A stretch of 22,958 bases of DNA, from assembly GCA_943330925.2 (NCBI GenBank), contig CALQJP020000009.1, positions 1 through 22,958 of the forward strand. The letters run 5' to 3'. Both the position numbers and the translations under genes were made by a program. Positions 8,009 to 15,847 of the stretch are shown here, piece after piece. Positions within the stretch are counted from its first letter, which is position 1, and each line of letters opens with the position of its first letter. This DNA comes from Chryseobacterium gleum. GTDB taxonomy: Bacteria; Bacteroidota; Bacteroidia; Flavobacteriales_D; Sanyastnellaceae. A model generated the notes under the pieces. That model was not told where the DNA came from, made no database searches, and was given only the letters and a program-made list of their open reading frames with translations.

Positions 8009-10468
8009 CTCCCACCACTTCAGCCCCTCCAACACCAGCAACATAGTGCCTGCAGCTGCAATGGCCGGTAAGAAGTGACCGAAGCCGGGGAACTCGAAAT
8101 TAAAGATGAAGTTGAGGCCGGGAATTGTCAAGGTCGACAATAGGAGTGTCAGCGCGATGCCGACAATAAGGAGTGTTACTTTACTGCGTTCCATAAACAC
8201 CGATATGAAGGAGCGCGTGTGCGAAAGGTCGGTCAGTATGAGGAAGATGTTGCCTATGATTAACGTGGAAAATACAATGGCTCTTACTTCACCTTCGGTA
8301 TGACCTTCTTGAATGGACAAGCCGAAAACAACCAATACGGTTGTCAGAAGCATCAATCCTTTGAAGATCGCAAATATGATTTTTTTCTTTCCGAAAAACT
8401 GCTCGTTTGCCGGGCGAGGAGCCCGTTCCATGATGCCGCTTTCTTCTTGTTCTGATTCGAATGCAATAGAGCAAACAGGGTCGATGATGAGCTCCATGAA
8501 CACAATGTGAATGGGAAACAACAAAACGGGCAGTTCACCCATGAACGCCGGAATGAGCGTGAGTGCAATAATAGGAATGTGAATGGCCAGGATATAGGAC
8601 ATGGCCTTTTGCAGATTGTCGAAGATACGTCTTCCCGAGCGAATTGCAGCAACAATGGAGGCGAAGTTGTCGTCCAGTAAAACAAGCGATGCAGCTTCGC
8701 GCGCAACGTCCGTTCCTTTTGCTCCCATAGCCACCCCAATATTCGCTGCTTTCAGTGCGGGTGCATCATTCACACCATCACCCGTCATGGCAACCACTTC
8801 GCCCGATGCTTTTAGGGTGTTCACGATGAGTAGCTTTTGCTCTGGAATTACGCGAGCGAAAACGGATGTTTCGGCAATGCGCTTGGCTAGTTCATGCTCG
8901 GGGAGGCGGGTCAATTCTTCTCCCGTGAGCACTTTTCCTTTGTGATCCAATCCAATCTTTTCTGCAATAGCCAATGCCGTTGCAGGATAGTCGCCCGTAA
9001 TCATGCAAACGCGAATACCCGCTGCCTTGCATTCGGCCACTGCATTCGGCACTTCATCGCGTATTGGGTCTTCGAATCCAAGCAACCCTAGTAGTTTGTA
9101 GGTGAATCCATGCTGCGATTCCGGCCAAGCGCTGCCCACATGTATCGCTTCGGCAACTGCAATAACGCGATAGCCGTGAGTTGCCATTTCTCGAACCAAT
9201 TCCAGTTGTTGCTGTCTTTCATCAGTCGAGCAATTGCAGAGGGTAAGCACCGCTTCAGGAGCTCCCTTGGCGGTGAGGTAGTAGTTGGTGTGTTCGTTCG
9301 TTCGATACGCGCGAGTCATCATAAGCAATCCTTTACTCAAGCTATACTCGCGTTCAAAATCGAGTGCCGACTTTTCGTAAGCCATGTCTGTATGCAACGC
9401 AAAAATGGCTTTTTCCATGGGGTCGGTCGTATCGTGCGCCGATGCTAAACAGCCTGCACCAATGATTTGTCGCAACGATTCATCGTAGGTTGCGAAATCA
9501 TTCTTTTCGATGATTTTACCGTCGATTGCGACTGCTGCGACAATCATTTTGTTTTGTGTGATCGTGCCCGTTTTATCGCTGCACAGCACCGTAGCTGACC
9601 CCAATGTTTCAATGGCGCTCGAACGACGCGTCAGAACGTTTTTCTTGGATAATCGCCATGCACCGAGAGCCAGGAAAATAGTAAGAACTACAGGGAACTC
9701 TTCGGGTAAGATGGCCATGGAGGCGGCCAAACCGGTTAGCAACGATTCAAGGAAGTTGCCTCTCGAAATGTAAAAAGCGACGACTACCGTCACGCTTAGA
9801 AAAATGCCGATAAGTGACAAGGTTCGAATGAACACCTTCATCTCTTTTTGAAGCCGGGTTTCTTCGTCCTGAATGGACTGAAGCGAATGACCGATCTGCC
9901 CAAATTTGGTGTTCATGCCGGTTGCGGTTACTTCAGCAAGAGCAGAGCCTTGCACGGCAAGCGTCCCGCTGAATACAGCACGATTCCCGTCGTCTGTGTT
10001 TTTAGAAACGGGCATTGATTCGCCTGTAAGCAGCGACTCATCGACCGAGAGATGGATGCACTCAACTATCGTTGCATCGGCTGCGATACGATCGCCCTCA
10101 TGCAACACCAAGATGTCGCCGGGCACTACCTCGCGTCCAGCAATGCGCGTTTTTTTTCCATCGCGAATAACCAAGGCGCGCGGTGTGGCGAGGTTGCGAA
10201 GTGCTTCGAGCGATCGTTCGGTTTTTCGGTATTGCGCGAACGTGATACCTATAATGATGAGGATGCTCGATACAAGCACGATGCCTTCGCGGTAGTCGCC
10301 CAGCAACATGTAAAGCGTCCCGCATCCAATGAGCAGCAAAAACATCGGCTCGCGAACAACCTCCAATGCAATACGCCAAATGTTTTTGGGTCCTTCACCG
10401 GCGAGTTCGTTGTAGCCATGTTGCTTCAGTCTTTCGCCGGCTTCAGCTGTGGTAAGATCGCGTATCAT
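8000..10468 (-). CDS. P2-type cation-transporting ATPase
   Basis: An 822-residue P-type ATPase with every core element in order. These are an N-terminal cation ATPase domain, actuator loop TGES (148-151), TM4 motif PEEFP (255-259), phosphorylated Asp298 in CSDKTGTITQNK, nucleotide-binding KGAP (401-404), TGD (491-493), and the hinge TGDGVNDAP (562-570). Six C-terminal TM helices follow. The P2 layout (no heavy-metal domain, long C-terminal membrane region) is like Ca2+/SERCA-type pumps. However, TM4 reads PEEFP rather than PEGLP, and TM6 reads MELIIDPVCSIAFESE rather than the usual N-x-x-T-D pattern, so the ion is uncertain. The start ATG 10468 follows a TAACTTTA box by five bases. The final Arg codon and the stop fall in the heptamer array. 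It diverges from the gene at 10524. Confidence 0.92.
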   Translation of the reverse strand: MIRDLTTAEAGERLKQHGYNELAGEGPKNIWRIALEVVREPMFLLLIGCGTLYMLLGDYREGIVLVSSILIIIGITFAQYRKTERSLEALRNLATPRALVIRDGKKTRIAGREVVPGDILVLHEGDRIAADATIVECIHLSVDESLLTGESMPVSKNTDDGNRAVFSGTLAVQGSALAEVTATGMNTKFGQIGHSLQSIQDEETRLQKEMKVFIRTLSLIGIFLSVTVVVAFYISRGNFLESLLTGLAASMAILPEEFPVVLTIFLALGAWRLSKKNVLTRRSSAIETLGSATVLCSDKTGTITQNKMIVAAVAIDGKIIEKNDFATYDESLRQIIGAGCLASAHDTTDPMEKAIFALHTDMAYEKSALDFEREYSLSKGLLMMTRAYRTNEHTNYYLTAKGAPEAVLTLCNCSTDERQQQLELVREMATHGYRVIAVAEAIHVGSAWPESQHGFTYKLLGLLGFEDPIRDEVPNAVAECKAAGIRVCMITGDYPATALAIAEKIGLDHKGKVLTGEELTRLPEHELAKRIAETSVFARVIPEQKLLIVNTLKASGEVVAMTGDGVNDAPALKAANIGVAMGAKGTDVAREAASLVLLDDNFASIVAAIRSGRRIFDNLQKAMSYILAIHIPIIALTLIPAFMGELPVLLFPIHIVFMELIIDPVCSIAFESEQEESGIMERAPRPANEQFFGKKKIIFAIFKGLMLLTTVLVVFGLSIQEGHTEGEVRAIVFSTLIIGNIFLILTDLSHTRSFISVFMERSKVTLLIVGIALTLLLSTLTIPGLNFIFNFEFPGFGHFLPAIAAAGTMLLVLEGLKWWENR

Positions 10469-10473
10469 AGGTG

Positions 10474-10481
10474 TAAAGTTA
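10474..10481 (-). promoter_or_regulatory. -7-like box (TAACTTTA) of the P-type ATPase gene
   Basis: Read on the minus strand, TAACTTTA matches TAnnTTTG at all but the last base. It is followed by five bases (CACCT) and then the ATG at 10468, so any leader would be extremely short. It shares a 55-base gap with the divergent promoter at 10506. Confidence 0.35.
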
Positions 10482-10505
10482 GATGCGGTGCAAGCTTGTA
10501 GTTCT

Positions 10506-10513
10506 TATTTTTG
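10506..10513 (+). promoter_or_regulatory. -7 box (TATTTTTG) of the OmpH-containing operon
   Basis: TATTTTTG is an exact TAnnTTTG match, ten bases before the ATG at 10524. It supports that start over the longer frame opening at a GTG at 10449 inside the ATPase gene. The -33 element is not clear. Confidence 0.5.
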
Positions 10514-10523
10514 CATTCGACTA

Positions 10524-10772
10524 ATGAGAATCATAGCTACCATACCACACCCTCAACTCAAGATTTCGATTTTTCTATACAATGAAAAATACATCATTGA
10601 ACTGGAGGCGGGTCAGTACAGGCAAGCGTTTAAAATTGGTGCCGACAGTGTTGAAGGATTGGAAGGGGTAAAGGCGCTGCTCACACCAGAACTGCTTGAG
10701 AATTGTCTGAATCGTTTTGCGAGTATGCACGCCGATTTTAAGAAGTCGTTTGATCAAACAAGAAACACGTAA
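10524..10772 (+). CDS. Small conserved protein of unknown function
   Basis: An 82-residue protein with two N-terminal beta strands (MRIIATIPHPQLKISIFLYN, then KYIIELEAG) and a helical C-terminus containing LEGVKALLTPELLENCLNRF. I recall similar small proteins beginning with a PHP-x-LKI pattern in Bacteroidota genomes, with no assigned function. There is no signal peptide or TM segment. The frame extends upstream into the ATPase gene, but ATG 10524 follows a perfect -7 box and matches the conserved beginning. It is the first gene of a tight trio: its TAA shares a base with the ATG of the OmpH-like gene (10772), so translational coupling is likely. Confidence 0.7.
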   Translation: MRIIATIPHPQLKISIFLYNEKYIIELEAGQYRQAFKIGADSVEGLEGVKALLTPELLENCLNRFASMHADFKKSFDQTRNT

Positions 10773-11407
10773 TGATTGCAAAGATTTCAATGGCTGTTTC
10801 CGCTTTGCTGGCGGTTGTAGTAGTTCTGTTATGGTTTAAAGTTTCCGGCCTTTCTAATGCTTCGGCCGGCGTTGATGAAAACGTTCCCGTTGCTGCCGCC
10901 TTTTCAGGAGATGGTGGCCCAAGGGCTACCGTTGTGGCATACGTAAACGGCGATACGCTAAATTCGAAGTATGATTTTATCGTCGAAAAATCGAACGACC
11001 TCGACCAGAAAATGGCGGCTGCTGAAGAACGTGTAAAGAAGGAATACGCCCCACGACAGGCGCAATACGAGCAGAACATGCGCTATGCACAAGAACATCC
11101 CGATATGTCAGAGGCCGAGGCAATTGCATTGCAAAAGGATATGGAGCGCCTTCAGATTGAGATGGACGAAATACAGCAGCGCGAAGTAGGTGTGCTTCAG
11201 AAGAAGGAGACGCAACTTCAGGAAGACCTCTTGAAGCGTGTGAACGCCTATCTGGAGAAGTTTACCAAAGAGCGTGGCATCGATTACGTCATCAATAAGC
11301 AAAGCGAATTTCAAGTGATACTTTATGGAAGTCCTGACTACGATATTACTGCAGAAGTTATCGCCGGATTGAATGCTGAGTACGCTTCAGAAAAACAGGC
11401 CAAATGA
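10772..11407 (+). CDS. OmpH/Skp-family periplasmic chaperone-like protein
   Basis: A 211-residue protein with an N-terminal hydrophobic segment (about 5-22, then W21-F22-K23), acting as a membrane anchor or uncleaved signal. Next comes a strand VVAYVNGDTLNSKYDF (54-69), which is the usual Skp/OmpH beginning, then a long charged coiled coil (about 70-165). It ends in KERGIDYVINKQSEF and the family ending SPDYDITAEVIAGLNAEY (about 187-204). Skp-type proteins hold unfolded outer-membrane proteins in the periplasm; the tentacle-like coiled coil is the client-holding part. Here the anchor appears retained, since no clear signal peptidase site follows it. It overlaps both neighbours (1 base upstream, 4 bases downstream), so it is part of a three-gene operon. 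Confidence 0.85.
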   Translation: MIAKISMAVSALLAVVVVLLWFKVSGLSNASAGVDENVPVAAAFSGDGGPRATVVAYVNGDTLNSKYDFIVEKSNDLDQKMAAAEERVKKEYAPRQAQYEQNMRYAQEHPDMSEAEAIALQKDMERLQIEMDEIQQREVGVLQKKETQLQEDLLKRVNAYLEKFTKERGIDYVINKQSEFQVILYGSPDYDITAEVIAGLNAEYASEKQAK

Positions 11408-11952
11408 GTTTAGCGGCAAAAAAATTACGGGAGAACATTTCGGAGTATGTCATCTTTCTCTGGCAGATGGAAGACTTGCTGCGTGCAGTTCATTTCGATG
11501 CAAATGCACTCGAGGTATTCATTCATTCATACGCTCCCGATGAAAAAGCTTTTGAAACAGAGAAGAAATGGTTTGCAGGCCTCGCCCAGAGTATGCGAAA
11601 GGATGGTGTTGAGCAGCGAGGTCATGTAAGTGAAATACACGAGTTGATTTTTGAGTTGAACTATTTGCATAATACGCTCCTCAATATCGTACGCGATAAA
11701 TCATATGCAGAAGCCTACCTGCAAGCTCAACCCAATATAAAGGAATACATCCAACGCACAGACGGCAAGTCGACCAACGATGTGGAGGTATGCCTGACGG
11801 CACTTTATGGTTTGATGGTGCTGCGTTTGCGTAAGGAACCGATTTCGACAGAGACAGATGCAGCGATGAAGACATTCTCCAATTTATTGGCGAAACTCTC
11901 ACATCACTATCGACTCATGAAGCAGGGCGAGTTCAATTTCTCGCTCAATTAA
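11404..11952 (+). CDS. DUF4924-like protein
   Basis: A 182-residue, mainly helical soluble protein starting with LAAKKLRENISEYVIFLWQM. It contains ELIFELNYLHNTLL in the middle and ends with LLAKLSHHYRLMKQGEF. This helical layout fits the DUF4924 family of Bacteroidota, whose role is unknown. ATG overlaps the OmpH-like stop by four bases (ATGA). Its own stop overlaps the end of the convergent pseudouridine synthase gene by eight bases (11945-11952), leaving no room for a separate terminator between them. The family call is from recall; the gene itself is certain. Confidence 0.75.
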   Translation: MSLAAKKLRENISEYVIFLWQMEDLLRAVHFDANALEVFIHSYAPDEKAFETEKKWFAGLAQSMRKDGVEQRGHVSEIHELIFELNYLHNTLLNIVRDKSYAEAYLQAQPNIKEYIQRTDGKSTNDVEVCLTALYGLMVLRLRKEPISTETDAAMKTFSNLLAKLSHHYRLMKQGEFNFSLN

Positions 11953-12994
11953 CAGACTCTTCACCTTGCTGTGCGCTGATGTAGTTGCGCCAGCGATCAA
12001 GCACTTGCTCCATGTCGGGAGGAAGTTCTTTCTCAAAAAACATCCATTCACCGCTTGTAGGATGATGGAAGCCTAGAGAGCGCGCATGCAATGCCTGTCG
12101 GGGAAGAATGTTGAGGTTGTTCTGAACGAATTGCTTGTATTTAGCAAAAGTGGTTCCTTTCAAAATCTTATCGCCGCCATATTCGAAGTCGCCAAATAGG
12201 GTGTGACCAATGTGTTTCATGTGCACGCGTATTTGATGTGTTCTGCCGGTTTCCAGCTTGCACTCAACCAGCGTAACATATCCAAGGCGTTCGATTACCT
12301 TGTAATGAGTAACCGCGTGTTTGCCATGGTCTCCTTGCGGGAATACAGTAAACACTTTCCGGTCTTTCAAACTTCGGCCGGTATTGCCTGTTATCGTGCC
12401 GTCTTCTTTCACATCGCCCCACACGAGTGCCACATAGCGACGTTCAATGGTGCGGTCAAAAAATTGTTTGCTGAGGTTCACCAGCGCTTTATCGGTTTTG
12501 GCAATTACCATCACACCGGTGGTGTTTTTATCCAATCGATGCACCAAACCGGGGTGTGCATCAGAGCGCACGGGTAGGTTTTGAAAGTGATAGATGAGTG
12601 CATTCACCAATGTGCCGCTGTAGTTGCCATGACCCGGATGCACCACCATATTCGATGGTTTATTGAGGATGATGAGGTCTTCATCTTCAAAGAGAATTTC
12701 CAGCGGTATGTTCTCAGGAATCAGCTCCAGCTCGCGCACCGGATATGGCATTTCGAGCGTTATGACATCAAGCGGTTTAACCTTGTAGCTGCTCTTTACA
12801 GCCGTCCCATTTACACGCACAAAGCCATTGTCGCAAGCGTCTTGAACGCGCGTGCGGGAAGTCTTCTCGAGACGGTCAAAAAGAAATTTATCGACTCGCA
12901 CAAGGCCTTGGCCTTTGTCGGCAACTACACGGTGGTGCTCAAACAGATCATCATCCTGTTCTCCGAGCGCACCTGTTTCATCAAATTCATTCAT
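11945..12994 (-). CDS. rluD: RluA/RluD-family 23S rRNA pseudouridine synthase
   Basis: A 349-residue enzyme of the RluA family that turns specific uridines of structured RNA into pseudouridine. An S4 RNA-binding domain occupies about residues 31-85 (VRVDKFLFDRLEKTSRTRVQ, then GFVRVNG). The catalytic domain follows, with NKPSNMVVHPGHG (111-123) and the signature HRLDKNTTGVMV, in which Asp155 is the catalytic residue. Further on come RRYVALVWG and ETGRTHQIRVHMKHIGHTLFGD, all characteristic of the family. The S4 domain and length fit RluD (helix 69 of 23S rRNA), but RluC-like specificity cannot be excluded. The start at 12994 lies one base after the stop of the T9SS protein gene, so it is the last gene of a three-gene operon. 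Confidence 0.92.
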   Translation of the reverse strand: MNEFDETGALGEQDDDLFEHHRVVADKGQGLVRVDKFLFDRLEKTSRTRVQDACDNGFVRVNGTAVKSSYKVKPLDVITLEMPYPVRELELIPENIPLEILFEDEDLIILNKPSNMVVHPGHGNYSGTLVNALIYHFQNLPVRSDAHPGLVHRLDKNTTGVMVIAKTDKALVNLSKQFFDRTIERRYVALVWGDVKEDGTITGNTGRSLKDRKVFTVFPQGDHGKHAVTHYKVIERLGYVTLVECKLETGRTHQIRVHMKHIGHTLFGDFEYGGDKILKGTTFAKYKQFVQNNLNILPRQALHARSLGFHHPTSGEWMFFEKELPPDMEQVLDRWRNYISAQQGEESVN

Positions 12995-12995
12995 A

Positions 12996-14936
12996 TCAGT
13001 GCTTCATAAAGCGAGCACTGTATTGCTCATTGGTTGAGTTGAAGTAGTGGAGTATATAACAGCCTTGCGAAAGAGTTTCTACAGGAATACGCAAGGTTGA
13101 TTGATTGGCTATTGATCCGTTCGCAACGCACTTACCCGTCATGTCGGTGATGCGATACGTATAAGATTCAGAAGAGGTAGGCAATTGCAAACGGAGTTCA
13201 TCGCGCACCGGATTGGGATACACCATGCCGCTTGTGTTTTTTGCTTCGTTTTCTACACCCACCCAGTCTTGAAGTGTGCTGCGGAATACGGGGCGAATCA
13301 TGACGCTGCCCGTTATGCTCGAAGGTATCCAGTCGGTGCTTCCTTGCAGCTGGTAAAGCAGTTGGGTGCTATTGGCGTTGGTGTTTTTGTCGAGGCCTAA
13401 ATTGAGCGATACATTGTTTTGCTGCAGCGTGCCAATGTAAAAATTACCGGCAGGCACTGCTATAGGGTCGGTAAAGTCATAGTAAACAAAAAGATTGGGG
13501 CCACTTTCGTAATAGTGCGGCAGCGAGAAGTTGAAATTGTCGAATTCGCTTGTGAGCAGGTTGCCTGGTTCGCCACTCACGTCGCCCCATGCTTGCAGAA
13601 TGAATGACTGATCGGTGGCCAGGTATTGAATAGGTTCGAAGTAGATGTAAGCGCCAATAAGTGTGTCGTCGACTGCTGAGTTGAAACGCATTGCCACCTT
13701 TCCTCCTTCGTCTTGAATGCCATAGGCTCGCTCGGCCGTTCCGTCATCGTAAGCATAGAAGTTGGTAAACTTTTGTTGAAAGCGCATCGTGTCGTTCTGC
13801 GGATGGATGTCGGTCGGGTTGTACGCCACGGTTACTTCAAATGAAGCCGTATCCACAACGGTTGGTGTGTCATACACGAAGCCGTTTAGCGACAGTGTGC
13901 GTTCAAACGAACTGTAGCCATTCGATTGTGTATTGGCATCGAGGTCGCTTTCGAACAATGTGGAGTTGTTGTATGCGATGGTGCATTTACTGGTGATGTT
14001 GGACGTGATGCCGAGGTTGCGTTGCGAGTAGGTAATCTCGTCGCGCATGAACAAATCGGGATTTTGCTGGAAATGTGTCCACGGCATAGCGGTGAGTCCG
14101 AAATTCAGCAAACTGTTGTTGGAGTATTGAAAGGCTACTTCGTCGTAGAAGAAATTTGATGGGCTAATATCATTGTTCAGCAAAACGTAGTCGAGGTGCC
14201 AGTGGTCGAGCGCTCCATGTTGTGTGCAGTAGTTGCGAAATCGAAACCGGAAACCATCTTGGAGATAGATGAAATCGCTCACACCAACAAACACGGTATC
14301 AAACACGGTTGCGTCGGCACCGCCTTCTTTGGCCCAAACACGCGCCCATTGTCCTTCTTGCAGCGGGCTATAGAATTCCAGAATTAGCGAGTCTCCTTCA
14401 GCGCCAAGTATGCCATCGGCATCAGGAGCATTGCCAAGCCCACCCCCTTGCACATGGAATACGAGGTAAACACTGTCGTCGGGGGTGATTCCTGAAAGAT
14501 CGATAGGCAATGAAGTAAGCGAGTCGGTTAATCCCCAATCCAAAAAAGCTTCTGTGATGGTTGGGAAATAGAGGGTGTCGCTGTAGGGCGTACCATCAGC
14601 TTCCAACCCATCCAACGTTGCCACTCCAATGGTCATTGGGTTGAGCGGGAACGTAGTGTTGATGTAAGCCGCATTGTCGGCCCACTGCTGCCATTCTACC
14701 GGAATGGAGGGGTCGGAGGTAGGCAACGTGTAGCGAGAGAAATCGTCGAAAAATGGAATGGGCAGCGAAGCACCTTGTCGTTGCGCGCGCGGTGCAAAGC
14801 GTTGTTCCGCTTGATACCTGCGGTTTGCTTCCGGGTTGAATTGCAAGGGCAGCTCGCGCTCCTGTGCAGCGAGGGGAGCAATGCAGGCAAAACAACCTGC
14901 CAGCGTTATCAACCGTAAAATAAAGTTTCGCATCAT
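12996..14936 (-). CDS. Secreted protein with T9SS type A sorting domain
   Basis: A 646-residue protein with a cleavable signal peptide (FILRLITLAGCFACIAPLAA, cut near residue 24). The body is beta-rich and full of Asn, Asp and aromatic residues. The last ~76 residues are a type IX secretion C-terminal domain: VYPNPVRDELRLQLP, then a YRITDMTGK strand, then IPVETLSQGCYILHYF and a basic end (RFMKH). T9SS moves such proteins across the outer membrane and usually removes the tail. No enzymatic domain is recognisable; the N-terminal FFDDFSRYT...W pattern is one I associate with large Bacteroidota surface proteins of unknown role. It sits between the PASTA and pseudouridine synthase genes with gaps of 2 and 1 bases. 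Confidence 0.88.
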   Translation of the reverse strand: MMRNFILRLITLAGCFACIAPLAAQERELPLQFNPEANRRYQAEQRFAPRAQRQGASLPIPFFDDFSRYTLPTSDPSIPVEWQQWADNAAYINTTFPLNPMTIGVATLDGLEADGTPYSDTLYFPTITEAFLDWGLTDSLTSLPIDLSGITPDDSVYLVFHVQGGGLGNAPDADGILGAEGDSLILEFYSPLQEGQWARVWAKEGGADATVFDTVFVGVSDFIYLQDGFRFRFRNYCTQHGALDHWHLDYVLLNNDISPSNFFYDEVAFQYSNNSLLNFGLTAMPWTHFQQNPDLFMRDEITYSQRNLGITSNITSKCTIAYNNSTLFESDLDANTQSNGYSSFERTLSLNGFVYDTPTVVDTASFEVTVAYNPTDIHPQNDTMRFQQKFTNFYAYDDGTAERAYGIQDEGGKVAMRFNSAVDDTLIGAYIYFEPIQYLATDQSFILQAWGDVSGEPGNLLTSEFDNFNFSLPHYYESGPNLFVYYDFTDPIAVPAGNFYIGTLQQNNVSLNLGLDKNTNANSTQLLYQLQGSTDWIPSSITGSVMIRPVFRSTLQDWVGVENEAKNTSGMVYPNPVRDELRLQLPTSSESYTYRITDMTGKCVANGSIANQSTLRIPVETLSQGCYILHYFNSTNEQYSARFMKH

Positions 14937-14938
14937 TA

Positions 14939-15733
14939 CTAGTCTTGTTGTGTGCTATCGGGAGCACACGGTGTATTGTACAACCACAAATCTACGATAC
15001 GACCGGCGGATGTGCCGCGCTCAGGGTCGGGTATCGGATCCTGGCGACAAACGCGGAAAGAGGAAGAATCTTGTGAGGAGGGTAAAGAAATTCCCGGTTC
15101 GAAGCGACAATTGCATTCAAGGCGAAGGGTGTCGAGAATCGTTTTGGCTTGCAGACATGTCATTCCTGTGAAATCGGGAACGATGATTTTGTCGGTTACA
15201 GAGCGGCCTATCACAAGCAATACCCTCGATCCACGAGCAACCTCATCGGTCGCTTTGAGCGCTCTGCCGCGCTGAGTAACGCGAATGATGCTGTTCACCA
15301 AGGTGTTGTTGTCTTCATACAAAGTGTCGAAATCGATAGACTTGTTGCGAAGTTTTATCATGGCAACCGTTGCATAATCCCCTTGCTTGATACCCAGTTT
15401 TTCCATGGGCGGACTGTATCGGTAGATGGTGAGGAAAACTTGTCTGCCCTCTTTTACTTGGCTCTCTACAGCAGGACTCTGGTCGAATACCGAACCCGGT
15501 GTGGCTTTCCGGTCATAAATACTATCAATTACCAGGTAGTCGAGGTTTCGGTCTTGCAACCCCCGAATGGCGTCTTCACTCGAAAGCCCAATCAAATTGG
15601 GTACACTGACATATTCGCCATGATCCGTATACCATTGCAGCCAAAACCACGAGCCCAGCAGCAATACGATATACGTACCGGCAATGCCCAGCGCAGCTTT
15701 TCGAAAGGAGGTGCTTTTTATAAAATTCGACAT
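14939..15733 (-). CDS. Membrane-anchored PASTA-domain protein
   Basis: A 264-residue protein with a short basic N-terminus and one TM helix (about 13-31), followed by extracytoplasmic PASTA repeats. Repeat 1 (about 41-105) starts VSVPNLIGLSSEDAI. Repeat 2 (about 110-177) is more divergent. Repeat 3 (about 183-252) starts IIVPDFTGMTCLQAK. PASTA domains bind peptidoglycan fragments or muropeptides in Gram-positive kinases and PBPs. Here there is no kinase domain, so the protein is probably a periplasmic envelope component. In Bacteroidota I recall PASTA proteins of this size next to RluA-type synthases and ddl; here a T9SS cargo gene comes between. It leads the operon, behind a perfect -7 box. 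Confidence 0.85.
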   Translation of the reverse strand: MSNFIKSTSFRKAALGIAGTYIVLLLGSWFWLQWYTDHGEYVSVPNLIGLSSEDAIRGLQDRNLDYLVIDSIYDRKATPGSVFDQSPAVESQVKEGRQVFLTIYRYSPPMEKLGIKQGDYATVAMIKLRNKSIDFDTLYEDNNTLVNSIIRVTQRGRALKATDEVARGSRVLLVIGRSVTDKIIVPDFTGMTCLQAKTILDTLRLECNCRFEPGISLPSSQDSSSFRVCRQDPIPDPERGTSAGRIVDLWLYNTPCAPDSTQQD

Positions 15734-15756
15734 GGCTGAAAAGTCATCAAGTGATA

Positions 15757-15774
15757 GTTCCCAAACTTAGGAAC
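15757..15774 (-). promoter_or_regulatory. -7 box (TAAGTTTG) framed by a GTTCC/GGAAC palindrome
   Basis: On the minus strand, TAAGTTTG (15769 down to 15762) matches TAnnTTTG exactly and lies 28 bases before the PASTA gene ATG. It is flanked without spacing by GTTCC on one side and GGAAC on the other, so the -7 box is exactly the spacer of an inverted repeat. A repressor or activator site is possible. Confidence 0.5.
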
Positions 15775-15820
15775 GGAAGCAGGGCTGGTGCAGTGTGGAG
15801 CGGTATGTTATTGACGAATC

Positions 15821-15837
15821 AAAGGTTAATAACCTTT
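15821..15837. terminator. Weak hairpin after the receiver gene
   Basis: AAAGGTT (15821-15827) and AACCTTT (15831-15837) form a 7-bp stem with a three-base loop, 10 bases beyond the stop of the receiver gene on the minus strand. It is AT-rich and lacks a clear T-tract, so it could at most be a weak terminator separating the signalling cluster from the PASTA operon. Confidence 0.3.
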
Positions 15838-15847
15838 TCGGAAAGCC

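Noticed and set aside
15149..15739. 196-codon open frame on the plus strand
   Set aside because: Antisense to the PASTA gene, with no recognisable features.
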